Below, one piece after another: positions 33,545 through 45,730 of a stretch of 64,000 nucleotides of DNA. Positions within the stretch are counted from its first letter, which is position 1; each line of letters starts with the position of its first letter. The notes beneath the pieces were generated by a model. It was not told the origin of the DNA. It saw only the letters and a program-made list of their open reading frames with translations, and searched no databases. The stretch covers positions 22,351,569-22,415,568 of the forward strand of contig JAJEKV010000003.1 of assembly GCA_021234155.1 (NCBI GenBank). The letters run 5' to 3'. The stretch is from Isoetes taiwanensis. Lineage: Eukaryota; Streptophyta; Lycopodiopsida; Isoetales; Isoetaceae. The translations under genes and the position numbers were made by a program.

Positions 33545-34111
33545 TTAGGCCTCAAATCGATTAAAAGACCCTATACTTTCTTTCGGGCGATAGATTCTAA
33601 CGATTTTCTTGACTAATGGGCGAATTGGTAGGCTTTTGCATGTGAATCTGACCAGAATGTCTCTTTTGACAGAGCATAGATGATTAGAAAAGGGAAAAGA
33701 TTTACCGGGATTGCTTGTTGTTGTCTGGCCGAAGAAGCTGCAGAATGATCGATTCGCATCCAGCAAGCTAAATTTGCTGCTCTGTTTTGCAACGTCTCTT
33801 AATTTTTTCCAGGGGAGTTGCATTTCTAAGTACCCAAAATGGAACAGTTTATTGCATGAATATAATCGCCGGAACTCTGTTTTGAGAGAAAATGAGGCGG
33901 GTTTTCGCCATAGCCGCTGTTGATCGACCTCAAAATATTTGCAGTTCTGATCTGGGCATCATGCGATACCCCAATAGTGTCTAAGCTTTTCACAATCGCC
34001 CACCTACAGTGCTGCAATTAGAAATAAAACCAAACAAAAAATTGGAAAAATAAAAAACAGGATTTAGCTTCAAATCTCTGACTATGGCTTACCCGATTCT
34101 AGTTCCGGCGT

Positions 34112-34124
34112 GCCTAGTACATTT
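34112..34124. repeat. LINE target-site duplication (13 bp), left
   Basis: GCCTAGTACATTT, repeated at 34518-34530. It lies within the exon that encodes the PLP-lysine motif. Confidence 0.9.
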
Positions 34125-34653
<529 letters not shown>

Positions 34654-34889
34654 TCATCCGTCTGGATTATTCGGAGAAGTAACAAGCTCAACGTAAACTT
34701 GTGTTTTTCCTTCAGCCTCGTATTGTAATGCGTCTCCAGCCCATTTGTAAATAGAAGATTTCAGATAATCTGTTATGGCAGGATAGGGGAGGGTGTCCAT
34801 TGGCTGCCCACTTAAGTGCATAATCAAATTAACACCCACGTAAGCATCTCCAAGGCTATACATGCAACGTTGCAAGATGCCCAACGAGG

Positions 34890-37330
34890 TATCCTACATG
34901 GCAAGATTCGTCTTGCGCCAAATTGACAATGCCACCTCAACATATGAGGTGGCAAAGTGAGGGGGGTATTAGTACCACTAAGGCTCGGGTGGCAGCCCCA
35001 TAGGCTCCAAGATTGGCCCATTGAAGGCTACGATGGCCAAAATTGAAGAACAAACAGAATTCGATGCTAAAATCCAATCAAATTTGTCACAACAAAATCT
35101 TGAAATCAATTACCACCATGGTTGATGTCATCAATCTATTTTGAACTTATGAAAATTGTTTAAATTTCTCATAGCAGTCTTAAATAATGAATTCGTTGAA
35201 TTTGCAGTTTTGATTGGATGGTAGCCACCAACACAATAAAACTTGTAAAATGGATTGGTGGAATCTCTGCACGGACAAATAATCATTGCGCATGATGCAT
35301 TAAGCATTGGCCAAACAAACATCATTGTGCAGAATGCGTTAAGCAGAAACCAAGTCCCCTGCTCAAGATGAGGCTTGATGCTACAGGCATCCCTTTTACG
35401 TATAGGTACTGGTATAGTGAGTGGCCTCCATGGCTTGACTGTATCACCAAAGTACTCTGGATGCTTATGGGCTACTCTTAAGAATGACAATGTCATCCTA
35501 CTCCTCGACCCCTCCAAGCATCTTGTGATGTAATCGCAAGATTTAGTTGCCTCCATCTGTCAAAGGCCTCATGCCATCATCAAATCTGGTGATCATGTCT
35601 GGAGCACAGGCATGGAAAATGGCCATCTTGTGAAGGCTCATTATCCATATATTCCTGCAATGGCAAACCCACACATGTGGAAGTGCACCCCAACAGTGCG
35701 AATGTCTATACTAGTCTTGAATCTTGATAGTGATAACAGGCTTATCAAGTTTTCTACTGGATCTGGACCCACCAATCTTGATCGGCATCCCACGTAGTCA
35801 AGGAACAAAACCACTGGCAGTGGTTGCAGGGTAAACTCTGGATCACTCTACTCATACCAGCCAAATCTAAATTTGGACTCTTTGGTCACATTTCAGGAGA
35901 TGGAGTCATAACATGGTTTAGTCTTCCAGCACCTCCCCAAGGCCTCAAAATTGGCCTCATAACTGTGGTTTCGATGATAATCTCTACACTTCTAGTCAAG
36001 GCAGGCTGCTATGTCTTTGGCTTCTCAGCTCTACGGGTGTCTCCAGCTCTACAGGCAGCTCAGGCTTCTCAGCTCTACAGCTCATGCAAGCAACACACAT
36101 CATGTCATTCGCCACAAGTCTGACCTTCATGTGTCGAGTTGTGCCAATCCCAATTGGCACACCTGAGAGGAGAAGCTACTAGACGTGTAAATTCTGCCGG
36201 ACATTGCAGCTGTGGTCCTTCTTGTGCATGCCCCTCTTCTTGCAGTTGCAAATCTGGCCACAATTCCTACAAATTTCAGAAAAACAATCATTGGCAAACT
36301 TTGTAGTGAAAAGACTTTCAGCAAATAAACAAACCTTCTTGAGTTGGACAACGTATCTTCTCTATAGTTCTTACATTATGAACTATGGGAACTTTGCTAG
36401 GTGCACAGTTTATTATGTCTGAATACTTTCAGCAAATAAAAAAACCTTCTTATGTTGGATGGCATATCTTCTGCAACTACATTATGAAACGTGGGACTTG
36501 CAAGGTCCTTCCTGCAAAGTATGAAAGTAAAGTCGTTATGACTGAAAGCAGAAAATAGATATATAAACTAATTAGCTTAACTCATGCTCTCAAACACCTG
36601 AGTAGGATGTAGATTAGAAAAAAAAAAGAACAATACTATGATGGACAATACCTCTACAATTCCTTCACATGATTTCTGAAAACCCTACATAAATATTGAG
36701 CTTCCTGAGCTCCTTTCACAGTAAGTCCTATAATTGCACAGGTATAGCTGTTGCATCCTGTCTTGAATGTCGAACAAGCAGGTATGCAGAGTATTAGTTC
36801 AAAACACTATAAACGACTCGTGCATTCATGGCCTGCTTGTAGATGGTAATTTGGATATGAGGTCTGGTTCCAAGGGAAAAAAACTTATAAGCTTTTGACA
36901 GAGAAAGGAAAAACAAACACGAAATTTACTTTCGTCATCTTTAAAAATTTTCAAGATCAACAAGAATCCTCATCCTCATGAATAGCAATATCGATACCTG
37001 GCTGTAGACAAGCAAATAGTGGTTGTGACAAGGTCTTCTTTGGCTAAGAAGACAGAGCCCTCTCTGGTCGACGCAGGAGCCGCATGAGTTTTGGCCGAAA
37101 TTGTAATAGGAACCCTAAAAAACACTAAAACATAAAATCTCGTAGCCGCCAATAGACGGGCGCCGCGAATGGCGACCCTCCCCTAACACTGTGCAAATAT
37201 GTCCAACGATCAATGACTGGAATGAGAAATTTAACAGAAATAAAGTTAGGGAAGTTGCGGCGGCACGCAACGACAAAGCAGAAGAAAGGGGGAAAATCAA
37301 AATAGTACAATACCGGCGGATCTGTTTGGA
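34890..37330. other. No clear gene; possible large intron and repeats
   Basis: If the exon at 37,333-37,400 belongs to the aminotransferase pseudogene, this is its intron. A 141-codon minus-strand ORF at 35131-35556 and a cysteine-rich minus-strand reading near 36,190-36,300 (CRNCGQICNCKKRGMHKKDH) look coding-like but match no family I know. A degenerate repeat (TTTCAGCAAATAAA...CCTTCTT) occurs at about 36,316 and 36,427. Confidence 0.45.
35131..35556 (-). other. Unknown 141-codon ORF
   Basis: The reading is open from Met at 35556 to a stop at 35131 and contains GSRSRMTLSFLRVAHKHPEY and several Cys residues. No motif is recognised, there are no splice-confirmed neighbours, and the flanking frames contain stops. 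It may be a remnant of a longer coding region extending to about 35,900, where other coding-like minus-strand frames occur. Confidence 0.3.
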
Positions 37331-37332
37331 TC

Positions 37333-37400
37333 TCAGGAAACTGCATATAATGCAGCTTGAAATAGTTGGGTTGATCCAGCTCTTGCTCCACAAACCAGAA
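37333..37400 (-). pseudogene. Possible upstream exon of the TAR-like pseudogene
   Basis: The minus strand reads GSTQLFQAALYAVS, which matches the GTGSTQL..AALYAL block at the end of the first conserved region of TAA1/TAR and alliinase proteins, followed by a stop. Position and strand fit the exons at 33.5-34.8 kb. The preceding residues (LVCGARA) resemble the usual VVGTG only loosely. Confidence 0.45.
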
Positions 37401-37935
37401 TTGATTTCTGCCGATTCATAATGAAGAGACGGATAAAACGGCCAAAAAATCCGATTGCAAAACTTGATATCGCCCAAAATGGTGGCAAGGCGGATCCGAC
37501 TGAATGGCCGCTCATAAAAAATAATCCGTCAATGCAAAGATGGAGAGGATGACCAGACCCGGCAACAAAACCCAGACATCCGGATTCCGGCATCATACTG
37601 TTACACCAATAGAGAATTTGCATTTACTTGCCAGAAAGATTTATCTATTATAGAGCATCTGCCATACCATACCGACGGTCTAGCACATCAACCGTGCACA
37701 AAACAGAGACAGTCGAAAAGAAATGCGATAAGAATGATTGCCCCACTTGCCCCACTTGGGTCACATTGAGGGTGCTTTCCCATGGGCCTCCGACCTCAAG
37801 GTTTTCTTGAGGTCCAGATCAAGGCTAGCAGGTTCCCATGAAGATCCGACCTTGAGTTTTCTTCTGGCCAATCTTCCAGACCGCCATGTTCCCATGAAAT
37901 CGGACCTTGCTCCGGTCAGGTTTTAGACCATGGGA

Positions 37936-38193
37936 ATCCCAAGGCTCAAGGTGGATACATATCTGAATTTGCGAAGTTTTCTGATAAGAGACATGTGCAG
38001 AGACCATGTTGCAAAGGCAAACAGAAAAATCAAGGGCCTTCAACTTCAGAATGGTCCAGTCTGCATCCCAAGGCTCAAGGTGGATACATATCTGAATTTG
38101 CGAAGTTTTCTGATAAGAGACATGTGCAGAGACCACGTTGCAAAGGCAAACAGAAAAATCAGGGGCCTTCAACTTCAGAATGGTCCAGTCCGC
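37936..38193 (+). repeat. 129-bp tandem duplication in left arm
   Basis: Copies start ATCCCAAGGCTCAAGGTGG at 37936 and 38065. The mirror pair in the right arm is at about 39604-39732 and 39733-39861. The unit length is a multiple of three, so a repeated 43-residue peptide appears in translation on both arms. I treat that as a by-product. Confidence 0.9.
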
Positions 38194-38401
38194 ATCCCAT
38201 GTTGGACCTCGAAACATAGAAGACATCATAAAGCGGTTAAAAAATCTAACCCTGCATAATCCCTTTTTTTCTTTTCTCGATGCTGCCATATTCCTGTGGA
38301 AGGGTTGGGTTTCTCAAATCAGCAAATAGAAAACTGTTGCCAGAAAGAGAAATAATGCAAATATCTCTATGGTCATCGACAGACACCAGTGTAAACGACC
38401 T

Positions 38402-38509
38402 TGGATTGCCCGCCTTGGATTGCCGTACCCAGGTCGAAGACCTGGGCCAAAAAGAATTCTTGACGATTACTAATTTGTTAAGGTACGGCAATCCAAGGCG
38501 GGCAATCCA
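38402..38509. repeat. Nested palindrome in left arm
   Basis: GGATTGCCCGCCTTGGATTG near 38402 pairs with its inverse ending near 38509, with an inner smaller palindrome (CAGGTCGAAGACCTG). The same structure is present in the right arm near 39,290-39,400. Confidence 0.88.
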
Positions 38510-38664
38510 GATTGGCCATGGGAAAGCACCCTGATTGTCAATCACACCTCACAAAATGTGCAATTAATGTTGACATCTACCCACCAACGGCCGAGATTAA
38601 GTATTTAAATCCGACAGCCCACAACAGAAGCCCCAAATAAGGGGCCTGCTTGAGGCACCACAAG

Positions 38665-39132
38665 GTGGCGTAATTTCTGCCGTTGATTTCCCATTTCGAC
38701 GGCCAGGATCAATCACAAATCTAACGGTCGAAAACAAAAGCCCCAAATAAAGGGGCTCCAAATCTAACGGTCGAAAACAAAACCCCAAATAAAGGGGCTT
38801 TCTGGGTGGCGCAACGTGGGCCATCCAGATCTGAGATGGACGGCTTATCTACATTCAATATAATTGTATATATATAGGTGATATCTATCTACATCTATCT
38901 ATATATTCTATATATAGTAATAAAAGCAAAATGTAGTGTGTGCACAGCATCTAGGCCGTAGATTTTGTTTTCGCAACTTTCATTTGGGGCCGTCTAATAG
39001 GTAGTTATTATTTTGAGTCCAGATTGATAGGATGCCTTTTTGGTCGATTTCGAGAAAAAAATGGGGATACGAGAAACAACAGTGATTACATGATTCTGCC
39101 CTCCCACCGACCGTCTCTCTGCCTGTGTTTCC
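38665..39132. other. Spacer of fold-back structure with short repeats and AT microsatellite
   Basis: Two copies of TCTAACGGTCGAAAACAAAA precede GGGGCT words. An AT-rich TCTATCTATATAT run occurs at 38,880-38,920, followed by AGTAATAAAAGC, which resembles a plant Helitron 5' end (TC preceded by A). Confidence 0.5.
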
Positions 39133-39861
39133 CTACCTTGTGGTGCCTCAAGCAGGCCCCTTATTTGGGGCTTCTGTTGTGGGCTGTCGGATTTAAATAC
39201 TTAATCTCGGCCGTTGGTGGGTAGATGTCAACATTAATTGCACATTTTGTGAGGTGTGATTGACAATCAGGGTGCTTTCCCATGGCCAATCTGGATTGCC
39301 CGCCTTGGATTGCCGTACCTTAACAAATTAGTAATCGTCAAGAATTCTTTTTGGCCCAGGTCTTCGACCTGGGTACGGCAATCCAAGGCGGGCAATCCAA
39401 GGTCGTTTACATTGGTTTTAATGATGACCATAGAGATATTTGCATTATTTCTCTTTAAACCAACAGTTTTCTATTTGCTGATTTGAGAAACCCAACCCTT
39501 CCACAGAATATGGCAACATCGAGAAAAGAAAAAAAGATTATGCGGGGTTAGATTTTTAACCGCTTTATGATGTCTTCTATGTTTCGAGGTCCAACATGGG
39601 ATGCGGACCGACCATTCTCGAGTTGAAGGCCCCCGATTTTTCGTTTTTGCCTTTGCAACGTGGTCTCTCGCACATGTCTCTTATCAAAAAACTTCGCAAA
39701 TTCGGATATGTATCCACCTTGAGCCTTGGGATGCTTGACCGACCATTCCAAGTTGAAGGCCCTTGATTTTTCTGTTTGCCTTTGCAACATGGTCTCTCGC
39801 ACATGTCTCTTATCGAAAAACTTCGCGAAATTCGATATGTATCCACCTTGAGCCTTGGGAT

Positions 39862-42800
39862 CGTGTCGGTGAGACGATTGAGCAAATTTTTCTTCCACGC
39901 CGGAGTCTCCTTATTGTACAAGCCTTTCTCCTGCCTTCGAATCGTTTACGTCCATGTAAATCTGTTTCCCTCCATGAAGACAAGCCTTGCTTGATCATGC
40001 ATGAATGCGGTGAGACTTTTAAATATGGGATATATGAGACATGTTCGTGCATATGGTATTCAATTCAAAGAAGGGTCTGACAGAATAGGAGTCTATGCTG
40101 CAAAAGATATTCTAGACATTCAGAAGCCAAGGATGCATATTTTGCTATACCTCTGATATGTACAAACAGAGCATGTGAATATGGTATGTGAATATGGTAA
40201 CTGTAGAATAAAAATTCCATAGTTTAACTTTAGCCCATTTCATTCATTCTGGTAGCTTGTTTAATTTGTTTCGTAAATACAGACTATTATGGAGATACCA
40301 ATGGAGCTTATGATTATGGTGAGCGAGAAGCCTTATGTATGTTCTTTTCCAATGAAGGAAATCGTGGACTGCTTGAACATGCCATGCCATCTTCTGCATC
40401 TTAGAGCCTTTACATGAGGTAGAGCACTTGTATGTTAACAAAGAAAGTTGTCAAATAGAGATGATTCAAGTTCTGGTTTAGCAAATAAGAAGGCAAAATA
40501 AAGTTCTGATATTGGTTTTCCTTCTGAAACGCTAGCTAAATCTATCAAAAAACTGCGGTGATGTTTCAGGTGAAATTTCCACATATTTGAGGTTGTCGGA
40601 GACGAGATTTTGTTCTTTAAGCTCAGCCTATGTGCCAGCTCAATCTGTCTTCTCTAAAGTTCACAGTCTGTGGCTAAGATGCTGCACAAACAAATCCATT
40701 CTGCTGCAGAAACAAATCCATTCTTGCATACTTTGGTCAACCTGTTAGAGTGAAGCTGGATGGTCATTTTAATGAGACAGAATTACTAGACTTCAGGATT
40801 TATGATGAACTCCAGCTTCATACGTGCTTCAAAACATTATTGATGTGCATGTAGGGTTTACCCTTAAATTGACAATTTGGACATGCAGACATTGAGAGTT
40901 CAATCATTCTGAAGCAAAGATATTTTGTCATGCCAATATTTGCAGGTCAGGTAAAACATCAGTCTCTCTTCGCTATTGCACTGTACTGTAGAAATAATAA
41001 TAAGCCATTACGATGGAGTTGATAAGTACTTTATTACTTTCCTCAATTGATGTATTGAACTTCGATAATTTGTGCAGGTTTAGACTTCCAACTATGTGTA
41101 GGCTCAAACTGGATTTGATGAAGAAATGCTAACGTCTTTATCCACTGCAAGAACAAAAGGACTGAGCACAATAAGTTACGACACTTGTACCATGGCCAAA
41201 GTTCTTTTTGGACATGATTACAACTAGGGAATAAATTTGAGAATTGCAAAGGACATGTTGTACTCATGCCTAGCACATGTCATAATTGCCATGATACTCT
41301 GTGCAGGAAGCTGGGACAATCATTTAAGGGTAGGGATTTTGCATTGTTATTTTCCTGATTCGTAAGCTAATGCTATGCTGAACAGGTCTATACATATGAT
41401 TGGAGGAACAGATGAATTTTACATGTATTGTATACCTTTTTGTAACAAGTACTTGCTGTATAATGTCATCTATTACTAATTTGTTGATCAATTATTTGGA
41501 ACATCCCTTAAATTACCAACAACCCAAGTTGCAAGTGCCAATCTGGTTAAAAGTAAGATATTCCCAAGCTGCAATACCAACATGATCCAAAAGGGCATGT
41601 CATAATACAATTGTCAAGCTATGACCTGATGCTGACCTTCTGATATGCAATTTGGCTGACAACCTACACCATTGATGGTGACAAATCAAGATAGAGTCAG
41701 CTTGGCCTTCCATATCGATTTGGTATCGATGCAAGATAAGGCTCTGAATTATATTTTTTCCTTGAGTTGCTTGTGGTCATTGATGTATGTCAATCTAGAA
41801 TGCAAAGCAGTTGTGCCCGGGTTTTATTGGCTTTTGCAGGTAAGCAATGTTGCAGTTGTACTCCAGAGAAAAATTGATAGTGCCCCTATTTTGTCTCTCC
41901 ATTAGAACCAAATGGTCTTATTCAAAAAGTTTCTAATTGAGGTTTAGCCAAAGCGGCATCGGAGGAGATAAGTGGCATTTTAACCCAAGTGATGCGCACA
42001 TTCAGTTAAATAATCATTTTACATATATAACAAAATTATAAAAACAATTATCTCATTCTACAAACATATCTATTTATTAATTCCATTTGTCAAACATATA
42101 TCAATACCTATATTGCTCCAGAGTATGCGATGATATAACTGCCACCTTTTTGTGAAAAGTGATGTCTACATGGCCGTCATACCTATTGTGAAAAGTGATG
42201 TCTACATGGCCATCATACCTTTGTAGACGTTTATGCTAAGACATCAAGCTGGTGCCTCACTAACTGATCATGGGATTGATCATGGGATTGGACAACATAA
42301 AAATCCTAAAAATGGCACCTTCATTAGTCATTTATTTATAAAATGCAAAAAAACCTACATTCTTTACAGAGAATCCCTATAAGGTGGCTTCCATGTGGTC
42401 TTTGTTGTTGTATGCTTGACCTAATTTGGTAGTCAAGGTGGTGTACAAACCCATGGAGCTGATTTATGAATACAATTGGCATGTTTACAATGCTGCATTG
42501 AATGTCATAATTTATATATGGTGCAAGCAGCTTCATTTCGCCATGTAAAATGCGAGGAGAAGTTTTGATGTTGCCTTGCACAGTTGGCCTCTTAAGAAAA
42601 AAAATTTGGATCCTAGATATTCTCTAATAATGCAACTTTGTCTAATTGTCAAGTACTTGCTATGGCTTCATGCGTAGGCACATCTTTCCACATTCATTTT
42701 TAAAAAGTCGTATCATAAAAAAATGCGTATAATAAAAAGCTTTCTAATCTGGAGTGGCTTATAAAAAAATGCGTATAATAAAAAGCTTTCTAATCTGGAG

Positions 42801-43053
42801 TGGCTTATATACATAACATAGTCACGAGATGTTGGTTCATCATCACCTATATCTAAGTCAAAATACATCGTGTAATATATATAGTATCACAAAGCGCGAT
42901 TGGTTAGGTAAAATACATTATGCAAGATATACATTTTATGGTTATTCTAAAACACTCGAATTTGTCCAATTATTTTTAACATAGACAAAGAAGGTTAAAC
43001 ACTTTAAGTAAATACATATAACTCCTCCACCAAAACCTAATGCGTGACAAAAA
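39862..43053. other. No recognisable gene
   Basis: AT-rich with short ORFs only. It contains a 36-bp tandem duplication (42151-42220) and a 46-bp tandem duplication beginning near 42717. It may be the body of a Helitron ending at 43081, but no Rep/helicase motif is seen. Confidence 0.5.
42717..42808. repeat. 46-bp tandem duplication
   Basis: Two consecutive copies of a unit containing ATGCGTATAATAAAAAGC and GGAGTGGCTTATA. Confidence 0.88.
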
Positions 43054-43081
43054 GCCCAGCAACGCTGGGCACTTTTTCTAG
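43054..43081 (+). mobile_element. Helitron 3' terminus
   Basis: A perfect hairpin GCCCAGC-AAC-GCTGGGC (43054-43070) lies seven bases before CTAG (43078-43081), followed by T. Helitrons end in a short hairpin and CTRR and insert between A and T without duplication. An inverted copy of the same terminus is at 53,444-53,471. Confidence 0.78.
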
Positions 43082-43368
43082 TAGTTTGATATAATCCATT
43101 TTCTACATCTCAAAGTTCCACTCCATGAGTTCGTTTGAGTTATCAGGTAAAATTTTGATTCAATAACTTACATGAAGTCCACTCTAGTGTTTCCATACAA
43201 TTTTTTTGAATCTACTATTCTTTGTATAAGTCAAAGCTTAAATGCTTCCAGAGTACTATTCTGTGCAAAACTGGTTAAAATGGCTAGTAGGGAAATTCTG
43301 CACTAGCTTGGTGCATGAGCAGATCTTCTGGCACTCTGGCATCTGCCTGAAGGGAGCTAAGCCGAGCT

Positions 43369-43625
43369 TTGAAAATGGGTGTGAAAGTCTTATTTCCATT
43401 TTTAAAAAACTGGCAAATCTTGGTTTGCCTATTACATACGTTGCTTTTGCTCATTGATCACTCTGCTGCTCAGTTATCTTATGGGTACTATGATATTAGC
43501 TGCCTTGATGTTGAAAAAATAGCTAAATCAGTCCTAGAGCACCATATCATTTCAGATCTGACATCCCGTGCTGTCCTCCTACTTCTAGTCTTTCATGACT
43601 GTCAAGTTGGGGTATATACCTTGCA
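43369..43625 (+). pseudogene. Class III peroxidase exon 1 fragment
   Basis: A hydrophobic leader (ILVCLLHTLLLLIDHSAA) is followed by QLSYGYYDISCLDVEKIAKS, then SRAVLLLLVFHDCQV. This is the N-terminus of secretory plant heme peroxidases (usual pattern QL...YYD.SCP...I......D....A.LLRL.FHDC.V). The distal His and the first Cys of FHDC are kept, but the catalytic distal Arg (LLRLxFHDC) reads Leu. A GGTATA donor-like site follows HDCQV, where family introns usually lie. No later exon (GCDAS, proximal His) is found downstream, so this is a fragment. Confidence 0.75.
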
Positions 43626-43918
43626 TCTCCAAATGTTTATTGTTGTTCCTTTATAGAACAGCTTGATAATGAAGCACTGCTACGTAGCCTATGGCACAGC
43701 CGAAAGATCCCTCTTTGCATTTCGAGAACATCTCTCGCACCATTCCAAAGATATAAAATCCCCTTTTACATTCCAAGAACATCTTTCACACCATTCCACA
43801 GATATACAAACCCCCCTTTGCAGGAGTTAGTCGGCGATAAATTTCTTGTATATCTAACTATATATAAGATTATTCCAACAGAAAAACATATTTTTCGGCT
43901 ATCCTTTTCGGCGTGCAC

Positions 43919-44236
43919 ATGGAAGCCATTTCGAAATTAGCTTTATCTATTTTGCGGGCAGGAATGCAAAGTAAAATTTGTTTTTGGAATTATCTATTCC
44001 TTTCCGGCGGGCCTCTTCCGGCTATACGCGCCATGGCTATGCCCTTGTTGCCTCTTCTCCTCTGGGTTTGGCTCTTACCTTTTGTGTTGTTGCATGCCAC
44101 AGAGAAGAGCTTTGTTTGTGTTCTCAATACTTCCTCTTATGTTGTCACAGATATTCATTTCAATGCAACTCACTCAGGCCACAGTTCTCATGTTTTGTTC
44201 AGTTCTGCAGAACCACTAAGCCATGACCCAGCTTAG
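43919..44236 (+). CDS. Weak candidate ORF with hydrophobic segment
   Basis: A 106-codon ORF follows a TATATATAAG box at about 43859. Its middle (AMAMPLLPLLLWVWLLPFVL) is a strong hydrophobic stretch that could be a signal peptide or membrane anchor. The tail is Ser/His-rich. A second coding-like piece near 44,373-44,480 (SSYVLITGVYYYTTEGRVSE) could be a following exon. No family recognised; it may be spurious. Confidence 0.22.
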   Translation: MEAISKLALSILRAGMQSKICFWNYLFLSGGPLPAIRAMAMPLLPLLLWVWLLPFVLLHATEKSFVCVLNTSSYVVTDIHFNATHSGHSSHVLFSSAEPLSHDPA

Positions 44237-44290
44237 CTACTGCCTCTATTTTCCGCTGCCCATCTTCGTATTTTTTCTTCTTCTATTTGC

Positions 44291-44330
44291 CCTTCCTTCC
44301 TTCCTTCCTTCCTTCCTTCCTTTTACCAAT
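44291..44330. repeat. (CTTC)n microsatellite
   Basis: Ten consecutive CTTC-type units. Confidence 0.95.
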
Positions 44331-45225
44331 CCCCAAACATATTCACCATCGCTTGGCATTTGTGCTTTATTTTCCTGGGCAGCAGCTACGTTCTCATTAC
44401 CGGAGTCTACTACTATACCACAGAAGGACGAGTCTCAGAAAGGGCATTTCAAGTGGGCTCATCAGCGACAAAGGCACGTTTCCAGGTGCATTTTTTATTG
44501 TGGCTGTCTCTGATTGTCTGTAAGTGGCATGCATCTACACATTTATAAACGAAGTTACAATGCTGCAATGATCATGGGAATGGCTATCTGCTTTCTTGCT
44601 AGTTTAGAATAAAACTTGGGACTTTAATTAACTAAAATCCGGTATTTCCCTCGTTTAGGTTGAAACTTTCATCATATCTATGATCTTCCCAACGAAACTC
44701 TGCATTCCTTCCTAATATCCAATTTTTCATCTTGATACCTAAACATTTCAGAGTCCACCTTAAAAGGTCCATTGTTTGTCTCGAATTCCATGTTATGTAC
44801 ATCTAGAAGCCAAACTAGAACTCTAAGAAAGAATATATAGAATTTAAACCCACATTTGTACCTATTTTTTGGTACCTATAAAATGCATGGCATATTATTT
44901 GCGACGACCATAAGATTCCCACCAACTATTCAGCTCATTTTTTTTTAATTAATTAAGATATGAAATTCCATTTGGTAAGCATAAAGCTTATAAGATTTCT
45001 ATTTTATTTTATGCATGCATTTGGCTTAAAGGCATGGTAGACATATGGTGCTCAACATGCAAAATATGCATGAATGTCACTTTTACCATCACATTTGCTT
45101 TACACAATGATACGTGATCAAAAACATGAGTAGCTTGTTTCTCAAGTTTAATGATAGTGGCTACATAATAAGGTTACTTCTCTAATCTTCTGCATCTGAT
45201 GCAAAGTGGATGCAGGATGGATAGA

Positions 45226-45242
45226 CAAGAAAAACGGGATTT
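45226..45242. repeat. LINE target-site duplication (17 bp), left
   Basis: CAAGAAAAACGGGATTT, repeated at 45714-45730. Confidence 0.92.
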
Positions 45243-45713
45243 TTTTTTTTTTGAAGAACTGTGTCAGCAATATATTAAAAGAATGGTAATGTTAAGCAAG
45301 TGAGGAGGAAGGAGAACTGCCCCAAAGAGACAGTGATACCTCGACACTCCACAACAACTGCAACTCTACTGCTGTACAAACTGGCCATCACCATCTACCA
45401 CACCCAAGAAGTCCCGCCAAATGGAAAACTTCCGCTCTACTAATCCCGGGAACACCAAAAAGCTTTGAAATAGCTTGTACCTGAGTCGAGGAATCAGAGA
45501 GGCTGCAGGCTGCTGAATCCCCTGAAAGATCCACAACCGCCGCCGCTTCCAAATCAACCACACCAACCAAGCCACGCACAGATGCAAGGCTTGCTGCCGT
45601 ACGAGCGGCCAAGCACCAGGATAGACATGAAGCAGCAATTGTTGGCTATTCAATCTCACCTGAAACAGAGCCCTGACCCAATCCCAGGCAACCTGCAAGT
45701 GAGGGCATAAAAC
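45243..45713 (-). mobile_element. 5'-truncated LINE 3' end, second copy of the family
   Basis: Begins with a T run (poly-A on minus) and is flanked by a 17-bp duplication. The minus strand encodes the ORF2 C-terminus, longer than at 34.1 kb: CPHLQVAWDWVRALFQV (zinc-like C...W pattern), then the same [20 protein letters not shown] block. It differs by few bases from the 34.1-kb copy, so both are recent insertions of one active lineage. Confidence 0.93.
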
Positions 45714-45730
45714 CAAGAAAAACGGGATTT

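Larger units (their letters stand above)
37936..39861. mobile_element. Fold-back structure with ~0.73-kb inverted arms
   Basis: The left arm (about 37936-38664) and right arm (about 39133-39861) are inverted copies separated by a 468-bp spacer. Each arm carries a 129-bp tandem duplication at its outer end and an inner nested palindrome. No terminal duplication of host sequence could be identified, and no transposase is encoded. It resembles a fold-back element or an inverted duplication of older repeat sequence. Confidence 0.85.
43640..45225. other. Mostly non-coding; one weak secreted-type ORF
   Basis: Includes a near-duplicate pair around 43,715-43,820 (GAACATCTCTCGCACCATTC / GAACATCTTTCACACCATTC), a CTTCC microsatellite and the weak ORF described next. 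The rest shows no motif. Confidence 0.5.

Noticed and set aside
36127-36351. Cysteine-rich minus-strand reading as a zinc knuckle
   Set aside because: The Cys/His spacing does not fit CX2CX4HX4C and the frame is not open in the region around it.
37930-38259. 43-residue repeated peptide read on both arms of the fold-back structure
   Set aside because: It follows from the 129-bp DNA duplication and its inverted copy. Frames contain stops just beyond and no family is recognised, so coding is not supported.
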